From assembly GCA_040752515.1 (NCBI GenBank), contig JBFMGQ010000002.1, forward strand, positions 62,001 to 126,000: a stretch of 64,000 bases of DNA, in the 5' to 3' direction. The translations under genes and the position numbers were made by a program. The notes beneath the pieces were generated by a model. It made no database searches. It worked only from the letters and a program-made list of their open reading frames with translations, and had not been told where the DNA came from. The stretch's first letter is position 1. Each line of letters begins with the position of its first letter. The stretch comes from Tenuifilum sp040752515 (GTDB lineage: Bacteria > Bacteroidota > Bacteroidia > Bacteroidales > Tenuifilaceae). Below are positions 44,743 to 52,317 of this stretch, piece after piece.

Positions 44743-46581
44743 TTATGAGATTACTGCTTGCTGTTTAATTTGCGACTGATTTTTCTCAGACACTTTTTCG
44801 GGTGCAAAGTTTAAATTCTTTTCCAATATTTCGGCAATATCGAGCACTTTTATTTTTTCCTGAGCATTGGCAAAGGTTTTACGACACATTGGACAAGCTG
44901 TTGCCAGGTAGTTGCTGCTTTCGGCAACTATTTCACTGAGAGTATCGGTTGCAATTTTGTTGCGTTCAGCCATTGAGATATTGGTAATACCAAGGCTTCC
45001 ACCGCAACAAAGCGACTTGCTTTCGGTTTCTTTGCTACCGTTTGAAAGTATCACAGCGTGTTGAAGCAGCTCACGGGGTTCGCGCGTTATATTTAATCCA
45101 CGGCTTAGCTCGCATGGGTCGTGGTAGCTAACCTTAAGCCCCGATTGCTTAAAATTCAACCTTTTTTGCTGGGTAAGTGCAAGCAGGAACTGGCTATGGT
45201 GCAGAACGGGAATAGAAAGGTGATAACTAGAAGCAAACTCACGGGCACAAATGGGACATGAGGTTACAAGCACCTCGGCGTTACTCTCCTTAATTAAGTG
45301 GTTGTTCTTATCGATTAGTTGCTTGGCAGCCTCAACTTGACCGTTCATTTGTAAGGGGCGACCACAACAGATGCTTCCATTTTTGTCGATAAAAGTGTAA
45401 TCAACGTTTGCTGCATCGAATAGTGCCAAAGTCGATTTTATAGCCGATGGGGTTAGATGTCCCATACACCCTGCAAAGTATGCTACCTTTGCTGGTGGAT
45501 ATTTATACCCGTTGATGTAGCCATAGCTTGATGCTGGGAATAAAGGATGTTCTCTGCGTTCGTTTTCACGAATGCGGGTTATTTCAATACCTACTGGGCA
45601 AGCCTCAAGGCATCGCATACACATCATACAGGTTTCCCTGAGGCGCTCATTGGTTTGGCTATAACGTAGGTCACGAATAAAGTATGCCGGTTGTGTATCG
45701 GAAATATTTAGCGATGTACTAAGCTGGCAGGCATCAATACATATACCACAGCGGGAGCAGGCACTCAGTTCAATTTTTGTAAAGGTAGAGTGGGACTCTT
45801 TTTCTTTTACGCCATATTTTCTTAGAAAGATTAGTAGGATTTCGGCAGGGATATGCATGTACCGGGAGAAAGGCATGGTAATAAAGAAAACTCCCAAAGC
45901 AATTGAGTATGCCCACCATGCAGGATAGTATAGGTAGTCGAGAGGTAGATTATATATCACCCATTGTCCAATAAAATTGGTGAAAAAGTGCCCGGTATTA
46001 TAGAGCCCTGCGGTTACACACTCCGCAAAAAGTCGAAGGGGAAAGATAAACCAAAGGGCGGTAATGGCAACTCTGTCGATCAGAATATGACGTGTTGTTC
46101 GTTTCATGCCAAGGGTGCGACTTCGGAATCTTTTGAAAAAGGCTAAGCTAACGCCCGATATCACCATTAGCAGGAAGAAATCCATCAGGAATGTGAAAAT
46201 TTCTTCATATTCATGGAGGGGGGTAAGGTCGTGTCGGAAAAACTCAAAAAAAATGGGGTAGTAGGGAGGATTTATTACTCCGTGCGGATACAACCGAGCT
46301 TCGAGATTCCCGAGCACAATAAGCATGAACCATCCAAAAGCCAAGCTCATGTGCATGTATCCAAGTAAAAAGTTGCGCTTAAAGATATTTCGATGTAATA
46401 ACCCCTCACGAATCGATTCCCAAATGGCTGATAGGGTTCGGAAGGAAAATAGACGTTTCCATACAATTTTCTGCTCGCGTCGACTCAAACGTACAATCCA
46501 TATTGTCCACATCACAATGATGTAGAGCATTATAAATCCAAGCCCTATGGAGAATGGTAATGTAAATGGGTGGTACTTCAT
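44743..46581 (-). CDS. Membrane-bound HdrD/DsrK-like iron-sulfur protein
   Basis: A 612-aa fusion. The N-terminal part (1-255) has about six membrane helices, NarI/HdrE-like, for quinone interaction. Two [4Fe-4S] motifs follow: C275, C278, C281, C285 and C318, C321, C324, C328. The C-terminal part has two complete CCG domains: C372, C405-C406, C442-C445 and C490, C525-C526, C563-C566. CCG domains bind the noncubane [4Fe-4S] clusters that cleave or form disulfides in HdrB/HdrD. It overlaps the upstream ferredoxin-type gene by 4 bases. It could move electrons between quinol and a disulfide or persulfide. Confidence 0.9.
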   Translation of the reverse strand: MKYHPFTLPFSIGLGFIMLYIIVMWTIWIVRLSRREQKIVWKRLFSFRTLSAIWESIREGLLHRNIFKRNFLLGYMHMSLAFGWFMLIVLGNLEARLYPHGVINPPYYPIFFEFFRHDLTPLHEYEEIFTFLMDFFLLMVISGVSLAFFKRFRSRTLGMKRTTRHILIDRVAITALWFIFPLRLFAECVTAGLYNTGHFFTNFIGQWVIYNLPLDYLYYPAWWAYSIALGVFFITMPFSRYMHIPAEILLIFLRKYGVKEKESHSTFTKIELSACSRCGICIDACQLSTSLNISDTQPAYFIRDLRYSQTNERLRETCMMCMRCLEACPVGIEITRIRENERREHPLFPASSYGYINGYKYPPAKVAYFAGCMGHLTPSAIKSTLALFDAANVDYTFIDKNGSICCGRPLQMNGQVEAAKQLIDKNNHLIKESNAEVLVTSCPICAREFASSYHLSIPVLHHSQFLLALTQQKRLNFKQSGLKVSYHDPCELSRGLNITREPRELLQHAVILSNGSKETESKSLCCGGSLGITNISMAERNKIATDTLSEIVAESSNYLATACPMCRKTFANAQEKIKVLDIAEILEKNLNFAPEKVSEKNQSQIKQQAVIS

Positions 46582-46913
46582 GGCCTGAATGTTAGGTTAG
46601 CTTTACGAATTAGCAAAATGATGTTACGGGTATTTACGTTTCGTGGACAAACCAAGGTGCATTTTCCACACAACATGCACTTTTCCGACTCATCAATTGC
46701 ATTCTTTATTTCGCCTCTTCGGATGGCATGGCATACCTCTCTAAAACTGAAATTCGTAAACTGCCCAGCTGTGCACGTTGCAGCACAACTACCACAGGCA
46801 ATGCAGTGGTTAAAGGTTTCATCGTGTAAATTTATCCACTGGGCTAACGATAGGTCTGCCGTATCCAGGTTATGGACACTAACCTCCATTGGGGCAAAGC
46901 CAAAATCGATCAT
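46578..46913 (-). CDS. HdrC-like [4Fe-4S] ferredoxin subunit
   Basis: A 111-aa protein with two cluster motifs: C37, C40, C43, C47 and C79, C82, C85, C89. This is the HdrC layout, in which an electron-transfer subunit joins the HdrA flavoprotein to the disulfide-reducing subunit. It is separated from the upstream HdrA-like gene by 1 base and overlaps the downstream HdrD-like gene by 4, so the three are tightly coupled. No membrane segment. Confidence 0.92.
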   Translation of the reverse strand: MIDFGFAPMEVSVHNLDTADLSLAQWINLHDETFNHCIACGSCAATCTAGQFTNFSFREVCHAIRRGEIKNAIDESEKCMLCGKCTLVCPRNVNTRNIILLIRKANLTFRP

Positions 46914-46914
46914 G

Positions 46915-47928
46915 CTACTTGCTATTTAGGTACTTATGAATTTCTATGGCAGCCGAACGGGCAGCGTTAATCGAATCGGTAATATTATTTGGCCCGGTGC
47001 AGGCACCAGCAGTAAATACACCGTCAACCTTGGTTTTCACTGGGTTTAAATGATAGTCGGCGATTTCCACAAAGCCGTCCTTGTTGGGTTGAAGCCCTAA
47101 AGCAGCAATTAGCTCATCGGTTCCATGCGCAGGCGACATGCCCACCATTAGAATTACCATGTCGACAGACATTTTTAGTGGCTTCGACGATAGAGTATCC
47201 TCAGTTTTGATTAAAACTCTGCCTCCTTCGAGTTCACTGGCCTCGGACAGGCGACCACGAATAAAGTTGATGCCTTTTTGTTGGGCTTCCTTGTATAAAT
47301 CCTCATAGCCCGGGCCAAACATTCGTAAATCCATGTAAAGGCAGAATATTTCGGCTTCGGGGATAGCCTCTTTTACTTCAATGGCCTGCTTAACGGCAGT
47401 AATACAACAAACCTTGGAACAGTATGGACGTTTAACCTTTTCGTCGCGGCTACCAACGCAATGGATGAAAGCTAATCTTTTAGGTTTATCACCGTTTCGC
47501 ATAACGGGATTTCCTTTTTCCTTGAACATGCCCTCCAGCTCGGCCGAGGTAATCACATTATCATATATACCATAACCGTATTCTTCCTTACGTTCAGCAG
47601 GAAAAAGTTCAAATCCCGTTGCTATGAGAACGGCGTCGGCTTCAAATACCTGGTTATATGCTTCGAGCTGAAAGCGATCGTCTTTTTTAGTTACTTTACT
47701 GATTGCGGTAGAAAGGTATATGGCCGGATTTCCGTTTAGGTACGATTTTAGTTCGTTTACCACTTCAATCGAATGCCTTCGGTTTGGGAAAAGCCTGTCC
47801 CATTTTGAAACGTGACCTCCTGCCGCGTTGTTCTTTTCAAAAACCGATACAGTATATCCCATTTGGGCAAGTTGGCTTGCTGCTTCAAGGCCTGTAACCC
47901 CTCCACCTATTACTGCTACTTTTTTCAT
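46915..47928 (-). CDS. Short HdrA/QmoA-like FAD oxidoreductase
   Basis: A 337-aa HdrA-like flavoprotein. The FAD motif GGGVTGLEA lies at residues 8-16, and the HdrA-specific blocks HCVGSRDEK and YCSKVCCITAVKQA follow. GVFTAGACTGPNNITDSI is at the C-terminus. It lacks the N-terminal and C-terminal ferredoxin domains of full HdrA, so it resembles QmoA-size proteins, and would transfer electrons through its partners. Its start codon ATG is the end of the 166-bp repeat copy 2. The bases before the start are A+T-rich with no clear ribosome-binding site, as is usual in Bacteroidota. Confidence 0.92.
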   Translation of the reverse strand: MKKVAVIGGGVTGLEAASQLAQMGYTVSVFEKNNAAGGHVSKWDRLFPNRRHSIEVVNELKSYLNGNPAIYLSTAISKVTKKDDRFQLEAYNQVFEADAVLIATGFELFPAERKEEYGYGIYDNVITSAELEGMFKEKGNPVMRNGDKPKRLAFIHCVGSRDEKVKRPYCSKVCCITAVKQAIEVKEAIPEAEIFCLYMDLRMFGPGYEDLYKEAQQKGINFIRGRLSEASELEGGRVLIKTEDTLSSKPLKMSVDMVILMVGMSPAHGTDELIAALGLQPNKDGFVEIADYHLNPVKTKVDGVFTAGACTGPNNITDSINAARSAAIEIHKYLNSK

Positions 47929-48087
47929 CCGTACAAAATATTTATATTATTAATTACTAACACGTTACTATCTTGCTTTTAACAATCTTTATCGAGCGGA
48001 TGGAACATCCATAGTTTGTTCATCGGTGTTTACCTTCGGTGAACTCGCAAGCTCGTTTGTGAAAGCTGCCTTACATGGGTGTTTCAT
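47922..48087 (-). repeat. 166-bp dispersed repeat, copy 2, in the leader of the hdrA-like gene
   Basis: The reverse complement of 32971-33136 at 159 of 166 identical bases and no gaps. It starts 32 bases after the HdrB stop and its last bases are the start codon and the next codons (ATG AAA A) of the hdrA-like gene. A perfect hairpin GGATG-GAA-CATCC lies at 47998-48010 on the plus strand, and GTTCA/TGAAC at 48018-48044. In the sense that copy 1 is transcribed, two of the seven substitutions leave G-U pairs. It has the look of a conserved leader and not of an insertion sequence. Confidence 0.9.
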
Positions 48088-48119
48088 AGGTAGTAAGTAG
48101 TTGTTTTTAATAATAAAGG

Positions 48120-49193
48120 TTATGCATTATCTTTTACAAAACGAGGACTCATGGGTTTTCCAAGGTCTTCGCCGTTTGGTCCTTTATACTTTTTTTCGGG
48201 ATCGTAATCTACCCCCATTTTCTTTAGTAAAGGCTCCACATCGGTTTGGTGCATTTGCATGCCCATTTCCCATGGGTCGAAGCCTAATACCAACCCGGCA
48301 ACCTCCTCATAGGTGAGCACGGGGATACCCGCACCGTTTTGTCCATAGGTTTTCCCTTCCATCTCTCCTAAGGCGTACTGCCATCGATCCATAAAGTAAT
48401 TGCAACCGGGGCAGTTAGTAATAATAAAATCGGGTTGAAACGGTTCCATGGATTCAAATTTCTTTTTTGAAGCCGATATGGAGTAGCCCCGATTTGCCTG
48501 GACAAAGTACTGCCTAAAACCAAACCCACAGCAGTGTCTGCGTTCTGGGTAATCAATAACTTCGCCACCAAATGCCTCAACAAGCCCTGCAAGCACCTGG
48601 GGGTATTCTGCACCTCCAATTCCCTTGCTGGGAAACATCTTGGCGTAGTGGCAACCAATATGATCCACAACCTTTAGCGGTTTCCCCGTATGCTTATTTA
48701 TCAGCCTATACTTTGCTTTAGCAGCAATCTCGTTACGGAATTTATATAGCACATCGCTGGTGTGAGCTAGGTTTTCAGGCTCTTCAAATTCTCGACCTGT
48801 TGCTTTTTTTAAATATTCACGGGTTTTTTTCTTTTCCTCGGGAAAGTGATGCCAAGTTTCAAGTATTTCGGTGTAAATGCCAAAGGAGGTTACGCACGAT
48901 GGGGTATAGTTGACGTAACCCTTTTCACGCATCAGAGCAAAGTTTCGGGCAACCACCGTTTGAATGGTTGGGAATGGTACTACCTCGGTATGGTAACCAA
49001 TGCCGGTACATGTGGTATGATCGGGGTTTTCGTATACATCTTTACCAAGAATTTCTCTGAGGATTTTCAGAAAAGTTGTATCGCTACCGGGGAAAAAGGT
49101 TTGCCTGATACAGCTCCGAACAAAGTAGAACTTATCATCGGCAATATCTTTTTGGTAATCGCTCCAAATTCGTTTTTTGCCTTCCTGTTTCAT
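48120..49193 (-). CDS. HdrB-like CCG-domain protein with a degenerate first cluster
   Basis: A 357-aa HdrB-like protein. The second CCG domain is complete: C181 (HIGCHYAK), C221-C222 (RRHCCGFG) and C261-C264 (NCPGCNYF). The first CCG domain is degenerate: PGS where PGC is expected (35-37), a single Cys at 62 where CC is expected, and SCVTSF (C100) where CxxC is expected. Only one noncubane cluster is predicted. This implies a changed or half-size disulfide/thiol site. A 191-bp gap holding the repeat separates it from the hdrA-like gene. Confidence 0.88.
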   Translation of the reverse strand: MKQEGKKRIWSDYQKDIADDKFYFVRSCIRQTFFPGSDTTFLKILREILGKDVYENPDHTTCTGIGYHTEVVPFPTIQTVVARNFALMREKGYVNYTPSCVTSFGIYTEILETWHHFPEEKKKTREYLKKATGREFEEPENLAHTSDVLYKFRNEIAAKAKYRLINKHTGKPLKVVDHIGCHYAKMFPSKGIGGAEYPQVLAGLVEAFGGEVIDYPERRHCCGFGFRQYFVQANRGYSISASKKKFESMEPFQPDFIITNCPGCNYFMDRWQYALGEMEGKTYGQNGAGIPVLTYEEVAGLVLGFDPWEMGMQMHQTDVEPLLKKMGVDYDPEKKYKGPNGEDLGKPMSPRFVKDNA

Positions 49194-49213
49194 GGGTTTG
49201 TTTTTAAAAAGTA

Positions 49214-49933
49214 CTACTTACGACGATGCTTTTCGGCATTGTTATGCCTGTAAACATGGGTAAAGTAGGCCGACTTTTTATCGGTAATATCACCCTTTTC
49301 CATGCCCATTTCTGCTGCTTTGCGAGCCGAATCATTTTCAATCTTTTCGAACCATTCCATACCACCGGTTACCTCAAAAATCTTTTCGAGCTCATCGAGA
49401 TTCTCTTTTGAGATTTTACGCATGGCTCCAGGTCCAGAACCGTTATAGTTAGCGCCGACCTTGGCTAACACCATTTCGCGGTTATCGCGAATCCATTGCC
49501 ATACCGGGCCCAACTCGGGAAACATATTCAGCTCGGTATGGTCAAAGTGAACGCAGTAGCCTGTTTCCAGGATGGAGTTACCCAACATTCGCTTGAGCGA
49601 TAGCATTTGCCGGCCTTTTTCCGACTCCACAAAAAGCCCGGTCTCAATTGATAACCCTCGTAAAGCCTGAATTATTAAACCGGGTGCATTATTTCTTGGA
49701 CAACGTGTTTTACAGCTCATGCATTCACCGCAATACCAAATAGTATCGCTTCGTAGTAACTCTTCTATAACATTATCGTCGCGCATTTGTACAAGGTTTG
49801 CTATAGTTCGAGGTTCGTAATCGTAAACCTCAGCAGCTGGACAAATTGCTGTACAGGTACCACAGTTTATGCACCCATTTATCCCTTCTACAAAGCGAAC
49901 ATCTGAGTTTAACTTTTCAAAAAGTTCCCCCAT
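49214..49933 (-). CDS. HdrC-like [4Fe-4S] protein, first gene of operon B
   Basis: A 239-aa protein with two cluster motifs: C21, C24, C27, C31 and C68, C71, C74, C78, followed by PR and a long C-terminal part (about 90-239) without cysteine motifs. The HdrC-type N-terminus is clear. The C-terminal extension is unusual for HdrC, which is often about 180 aa. It starts at ATG 49933 and lies 20 bases before the HdrB-like gene. Confidence 0.9.
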   Translation of the reverse strand: MGELFEKLNSDVRFVEGINGCINCGTCTAICPAAEVYDYEPRTIANLVQMRDDNVIEELLRSDTIWYCGECMSCKTRCPRNNAPGLIIQALRGLSIETGLFVESEKGRQMLSLKRMLGNSILETGYCVHFDHTELNMFPELGPVWQWIRDNREMVLAKVGANYNGSGPGAMRKISKENLDELEKIFEVTGGMEWFEKIENDSARKAAEMGMEKGDITDKKSAYFTHVYRHNNAEKHRRK

Positions 49934-49968
49934 GGCTTTTTCGGGTTGATTGTTAGTTTGTTAACAAG

Positions 49969-49976
49969 CAAAGTTA
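49969..49976 (-). promoter_or_regulatory. Bacteroidota -7 box TAACTTTG upstream of operon B
   Basis: On the minus strand TAACTTTG matches TAnnTTTG. It lies 35 bases before the ATG at 49933 of the HdrC-like gene. No clear -33 element was seen. Confidence 0.45.
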
Positions 49977-50153
49977 TATTTTTTTGCTGTCGATAATTCT
50001 TTTTTTACCATTCATTTGCCATCAAAAAATGTAAGTTGTAATATGTTAATTACTTATAAAAATAATTTTTACGATGTCTAAATTGATGGTTGTTGCAGTT
50101 TTTGCATAGGTGGTTTCAAATCCATAATTTCGTGAAACAAATCAATAGTAACT

Positions 50154-51191
50154 ATGCTTGATTTTTCTGCTGCCGTACTTACCAATGTAATTGTGCATTC
50201 CATAGGAATCAATGGTGATGAAACAGTGCTATCGAATGCAACCATAGATATATCCGATAACCTCTTAAATAGTTTGCTAAGGGATTACTTTCTGGGAAGT
50301 TTTCGGAACCAAGGGTTCTACTCTTTTGAACATAGTTCAAATCTTGAACTGAATGAAATGTACAGTTACTGTTCTGAATATATTGATGGGAACATCAACT
50401 TTATTGAATTCTCAAGGCATGTGGCTAACCATTTGCAACACGTGTCGGTTCATCCCAATATTAAGGGAGGAGAGCTTTATATTGCAACCTTTACCGATAT
50501 GGTTGTTGATGGTGAACTTACCGATGGCATAGGTATTTTTAAAGCTGAAAGTAAGGAGCGTTTCCTACACGTTAGCCGGGAGGCTAATGGATTAAAAGTT
50601 ACTTGCCAGTTTGGCACAACTCCCCGCAAACTCGATAAGGCTTGCATTATTTTCAACACCGAAAGGGATTTTGGATATAAGCTTTGTGTAATTGATAATA
50701 CCAACCGCGACGAAGCCAAGTACTGGTTAAATGATTTTCTGCGTGCCAAACTTCGTAACGACGATTTTTACCAAACCAAACAGGCTATAAACCTTTGCCG
50801 CGAGTTTGTTGAGGAAGTGGTTAAACCCGAAAACAACTTTGCAAAAGTTGACCAGGCAGATATTCTTTGTAAAACCCGCGATTTCTTTAAGGCTAACGAT
50901 GTTTTCGACCTCAAAGAGTTTGAAGAGGTGGTTTTGGAAGAGCCTAAAATGGCTGAAACATTTCGGGATTTTAAGCAAAAATATGAAGAGACTATAGGCT
51001 GTAATATCCCCGATAGTTTCAAGATATCAACTGATGCGACCCGGCAATCACAAAAGTTTTTTAAAAGCGTAATAAAGCTCGATAAGAATTTTCACATCTA
51101 CATACATGGCGGTCGCGACCGAGTTGAACGTGGTTTTGACCCTGATACAGGTTTGAGTTACTACAAGCTTTTTTTCGATAAGGAGGTGTAA
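50154..51191 (+). CDS. Nucleoid-associated protein, NdpA/YejK family
   Basis: A 345-aa protein of the NdpA family: the N-terminal VIVHSIGING block, followed by a mid-domain (YIATFTDMVVDGELTDGIGIFKAES) and a C-terminal extended part ending in a beta-strand region. The family is DNA-binding and nucleoid-associated. It is transcribed opposite to both flanking Hdr operons and is an ordinary gene that splits them. A near-consensus TAATTTCG lies before the start. Confidence 0.82.
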   Translation: MLDFSAAVLTNVIVHSIGINGDETVLSNATIDISDNLLNSLLRDYFLGSFRNQGFYSFEHSSNLELNEMYSYCSEYIDGNINFIEFSRHVANHLQHVSVHPNIKGGELYIATFTDMVVDGELTDGIGIFKAESKERFLHVSREANGLKVTCQFGTTPRKLDKACIIFNTERDFGYKLCVIDNTNRDEAKYWLNDFLRAKLRNDDFYQTKQAINLCREFVEEVVKPENNFAKVDQADILCKTRDFFKANDVFDLKEFEEVVLEEPKMAETFRDFKQKYEETIGCNIPDSFKISTDATRQSQKFFKSVIKLDKNFHIYIHGGRDRVERGFDPDTGLSYYKLFFDKEV

Positions 51192-51202
51192 GCGATAATG
51201 AA

Positions 51203-51227
51203 TAAAGGCCGGTTAATCCGGCCTTTA
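51203..51227. terminator. Hairpin between ndpA and operon A
   Basis: A 10-bp stem (51203-51212 with 51218-51227) has loop TTAAT between convergent genes. It has no long T run, so it may be a weak or Rho-assisted terminator on either side. Confidence 0.6.
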
Positions 51228-51247
51228 CTAATAGCAAATTAACCTTC

Positions 51248-52315
51248 CTATTTGCTTGCTTTTTTCAAAATAAGGGCTTCGAAATACATGGCAAATGACC
51301 TGTAAAGGAAGTGGGTCCACTTGCCAAATGGTACTATAATTAATGCCCACTGGGCAAGTACAGTAAGGTGTACAACGTAAACCCAAAAAAGATTATTTAT
51401 CAATTGAAAATCAATTAGAAGGCGAACAATAAATGCGGTAATACCCATTAGGAATAACCATATTACAAAGAACCAATCCGATGGTTGCGAGTGTTTGTGC
51501 ATGGCATCAACTTTACGAACCCTTTTTTGTATGAAGAGGAAGGTAATAATAAATATTGCTGCGCTTTCAAAGTAGCCTAACCATATTATAAATCTACTTT
51601 CAGTAGAAAACCAATTAAGAAAGACTGTTGTGAAAAGCAACGAGAGATAGCCAAAAACAAGAATAAGGTGAAGTAACCATCGCATTTTATTTTCGCGAGT
51701 GGGCTCGCATCCTAAAAATTGTTTTTGGGTGAACATATGAACAAAAAGGTCTTTTAGCGCAGCCGCATAGGCGTTAATGCTAACTTTTATTCCCGGTTTT
51801 AAAATTGCAAAATACCACATTCTGATTATGTTTGGGAGGAGTATAATACTGAACACTCCGGCAATGGCAATCATTTCAAAAAGATGGCCAATGTGCATTA
51901 CTTCGGTTTGGGAATACCCCGAAAAGTATGAAAGCCCAATGGCTGCTCCCAGAACTGTAATCATGGCCAAGATGTATGCCCAAAGGTTTTTGTAAAGCAA
52001 ACCCGAAAGGCCTGTCCAGTCGTACTGAGCGGTTAACCACCGCCTAAGCGACATCATTAACTCCCCGGGGTTCGCTTGTCTGGGGCAATCGGTGCTGCAC
52101 TCACCACAGTAGTAGCAAAGCCATGGCTTTAACGATGATTTGAGTTCATCTTCCAGCCCAAGCGTGCTGTATCGAATTAGTTCGCGCGGGAATGTTTCAT
52201 CGTTAGTTGAGAGTGAGCAAATGGCTGTGCAGTTTCCGCAGTTAAAGCAAAGATTAAAATCTTTGGCTCCGAACTTTATTATTTCGTTTGCAAAGTTAGG
52301 ATTTATAGTGGGCAT
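51248..52315 (-). CDS. QmoC-like fusion of HdrC and a membrane quinone module
   Basis: A 355-aa protein. N-terminal [4Fe-4S] motifs: C23, C26, C29, C33 and C67, C70, C73, C77. From about residue 110 there are about six membrane helices. This is the QmoC architecture (HdrC plus an HdrE/NarI-type membrane anchor). It would exchange electrons with the quinone pool. It is the last gene of operon A, 2 bases after the HdrA-like gene, and convergent with ndpA. Confidence 0.92.
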   Translation of the reverse strand: MPTINPNFANEIIKFGAKDFNLCFNCGNCTAICSLSTNDETFPRELIRYSTLGLEDELKSSLKPWLCYYCGECSTDCPRQANPGELMMSLRRWLTAQYDWTGLSGLLYKNLWAYILAMITVLGAAIGLSYFSGYSQTEVMHIGHLFEMIAIAGVFSIILLPNIIRMWYFAILKPGIKVSINAYAAALKDLFVHMFTQKQFLGCEPTRENKMRWLLHLILVFGYLSLLFTTVFLNWFSTESRFIIWLGYFESAAIFIITFLFIQKRVRKVDAMHKHSQPSDWFFVIWLFLMGITAFIVRLLIDFQLINNLFWVYVVHLTVLAQWALIIVPFGKWTHFLYRSFAMYFEALILKKASK

Positions 52316-52317
52316 AA

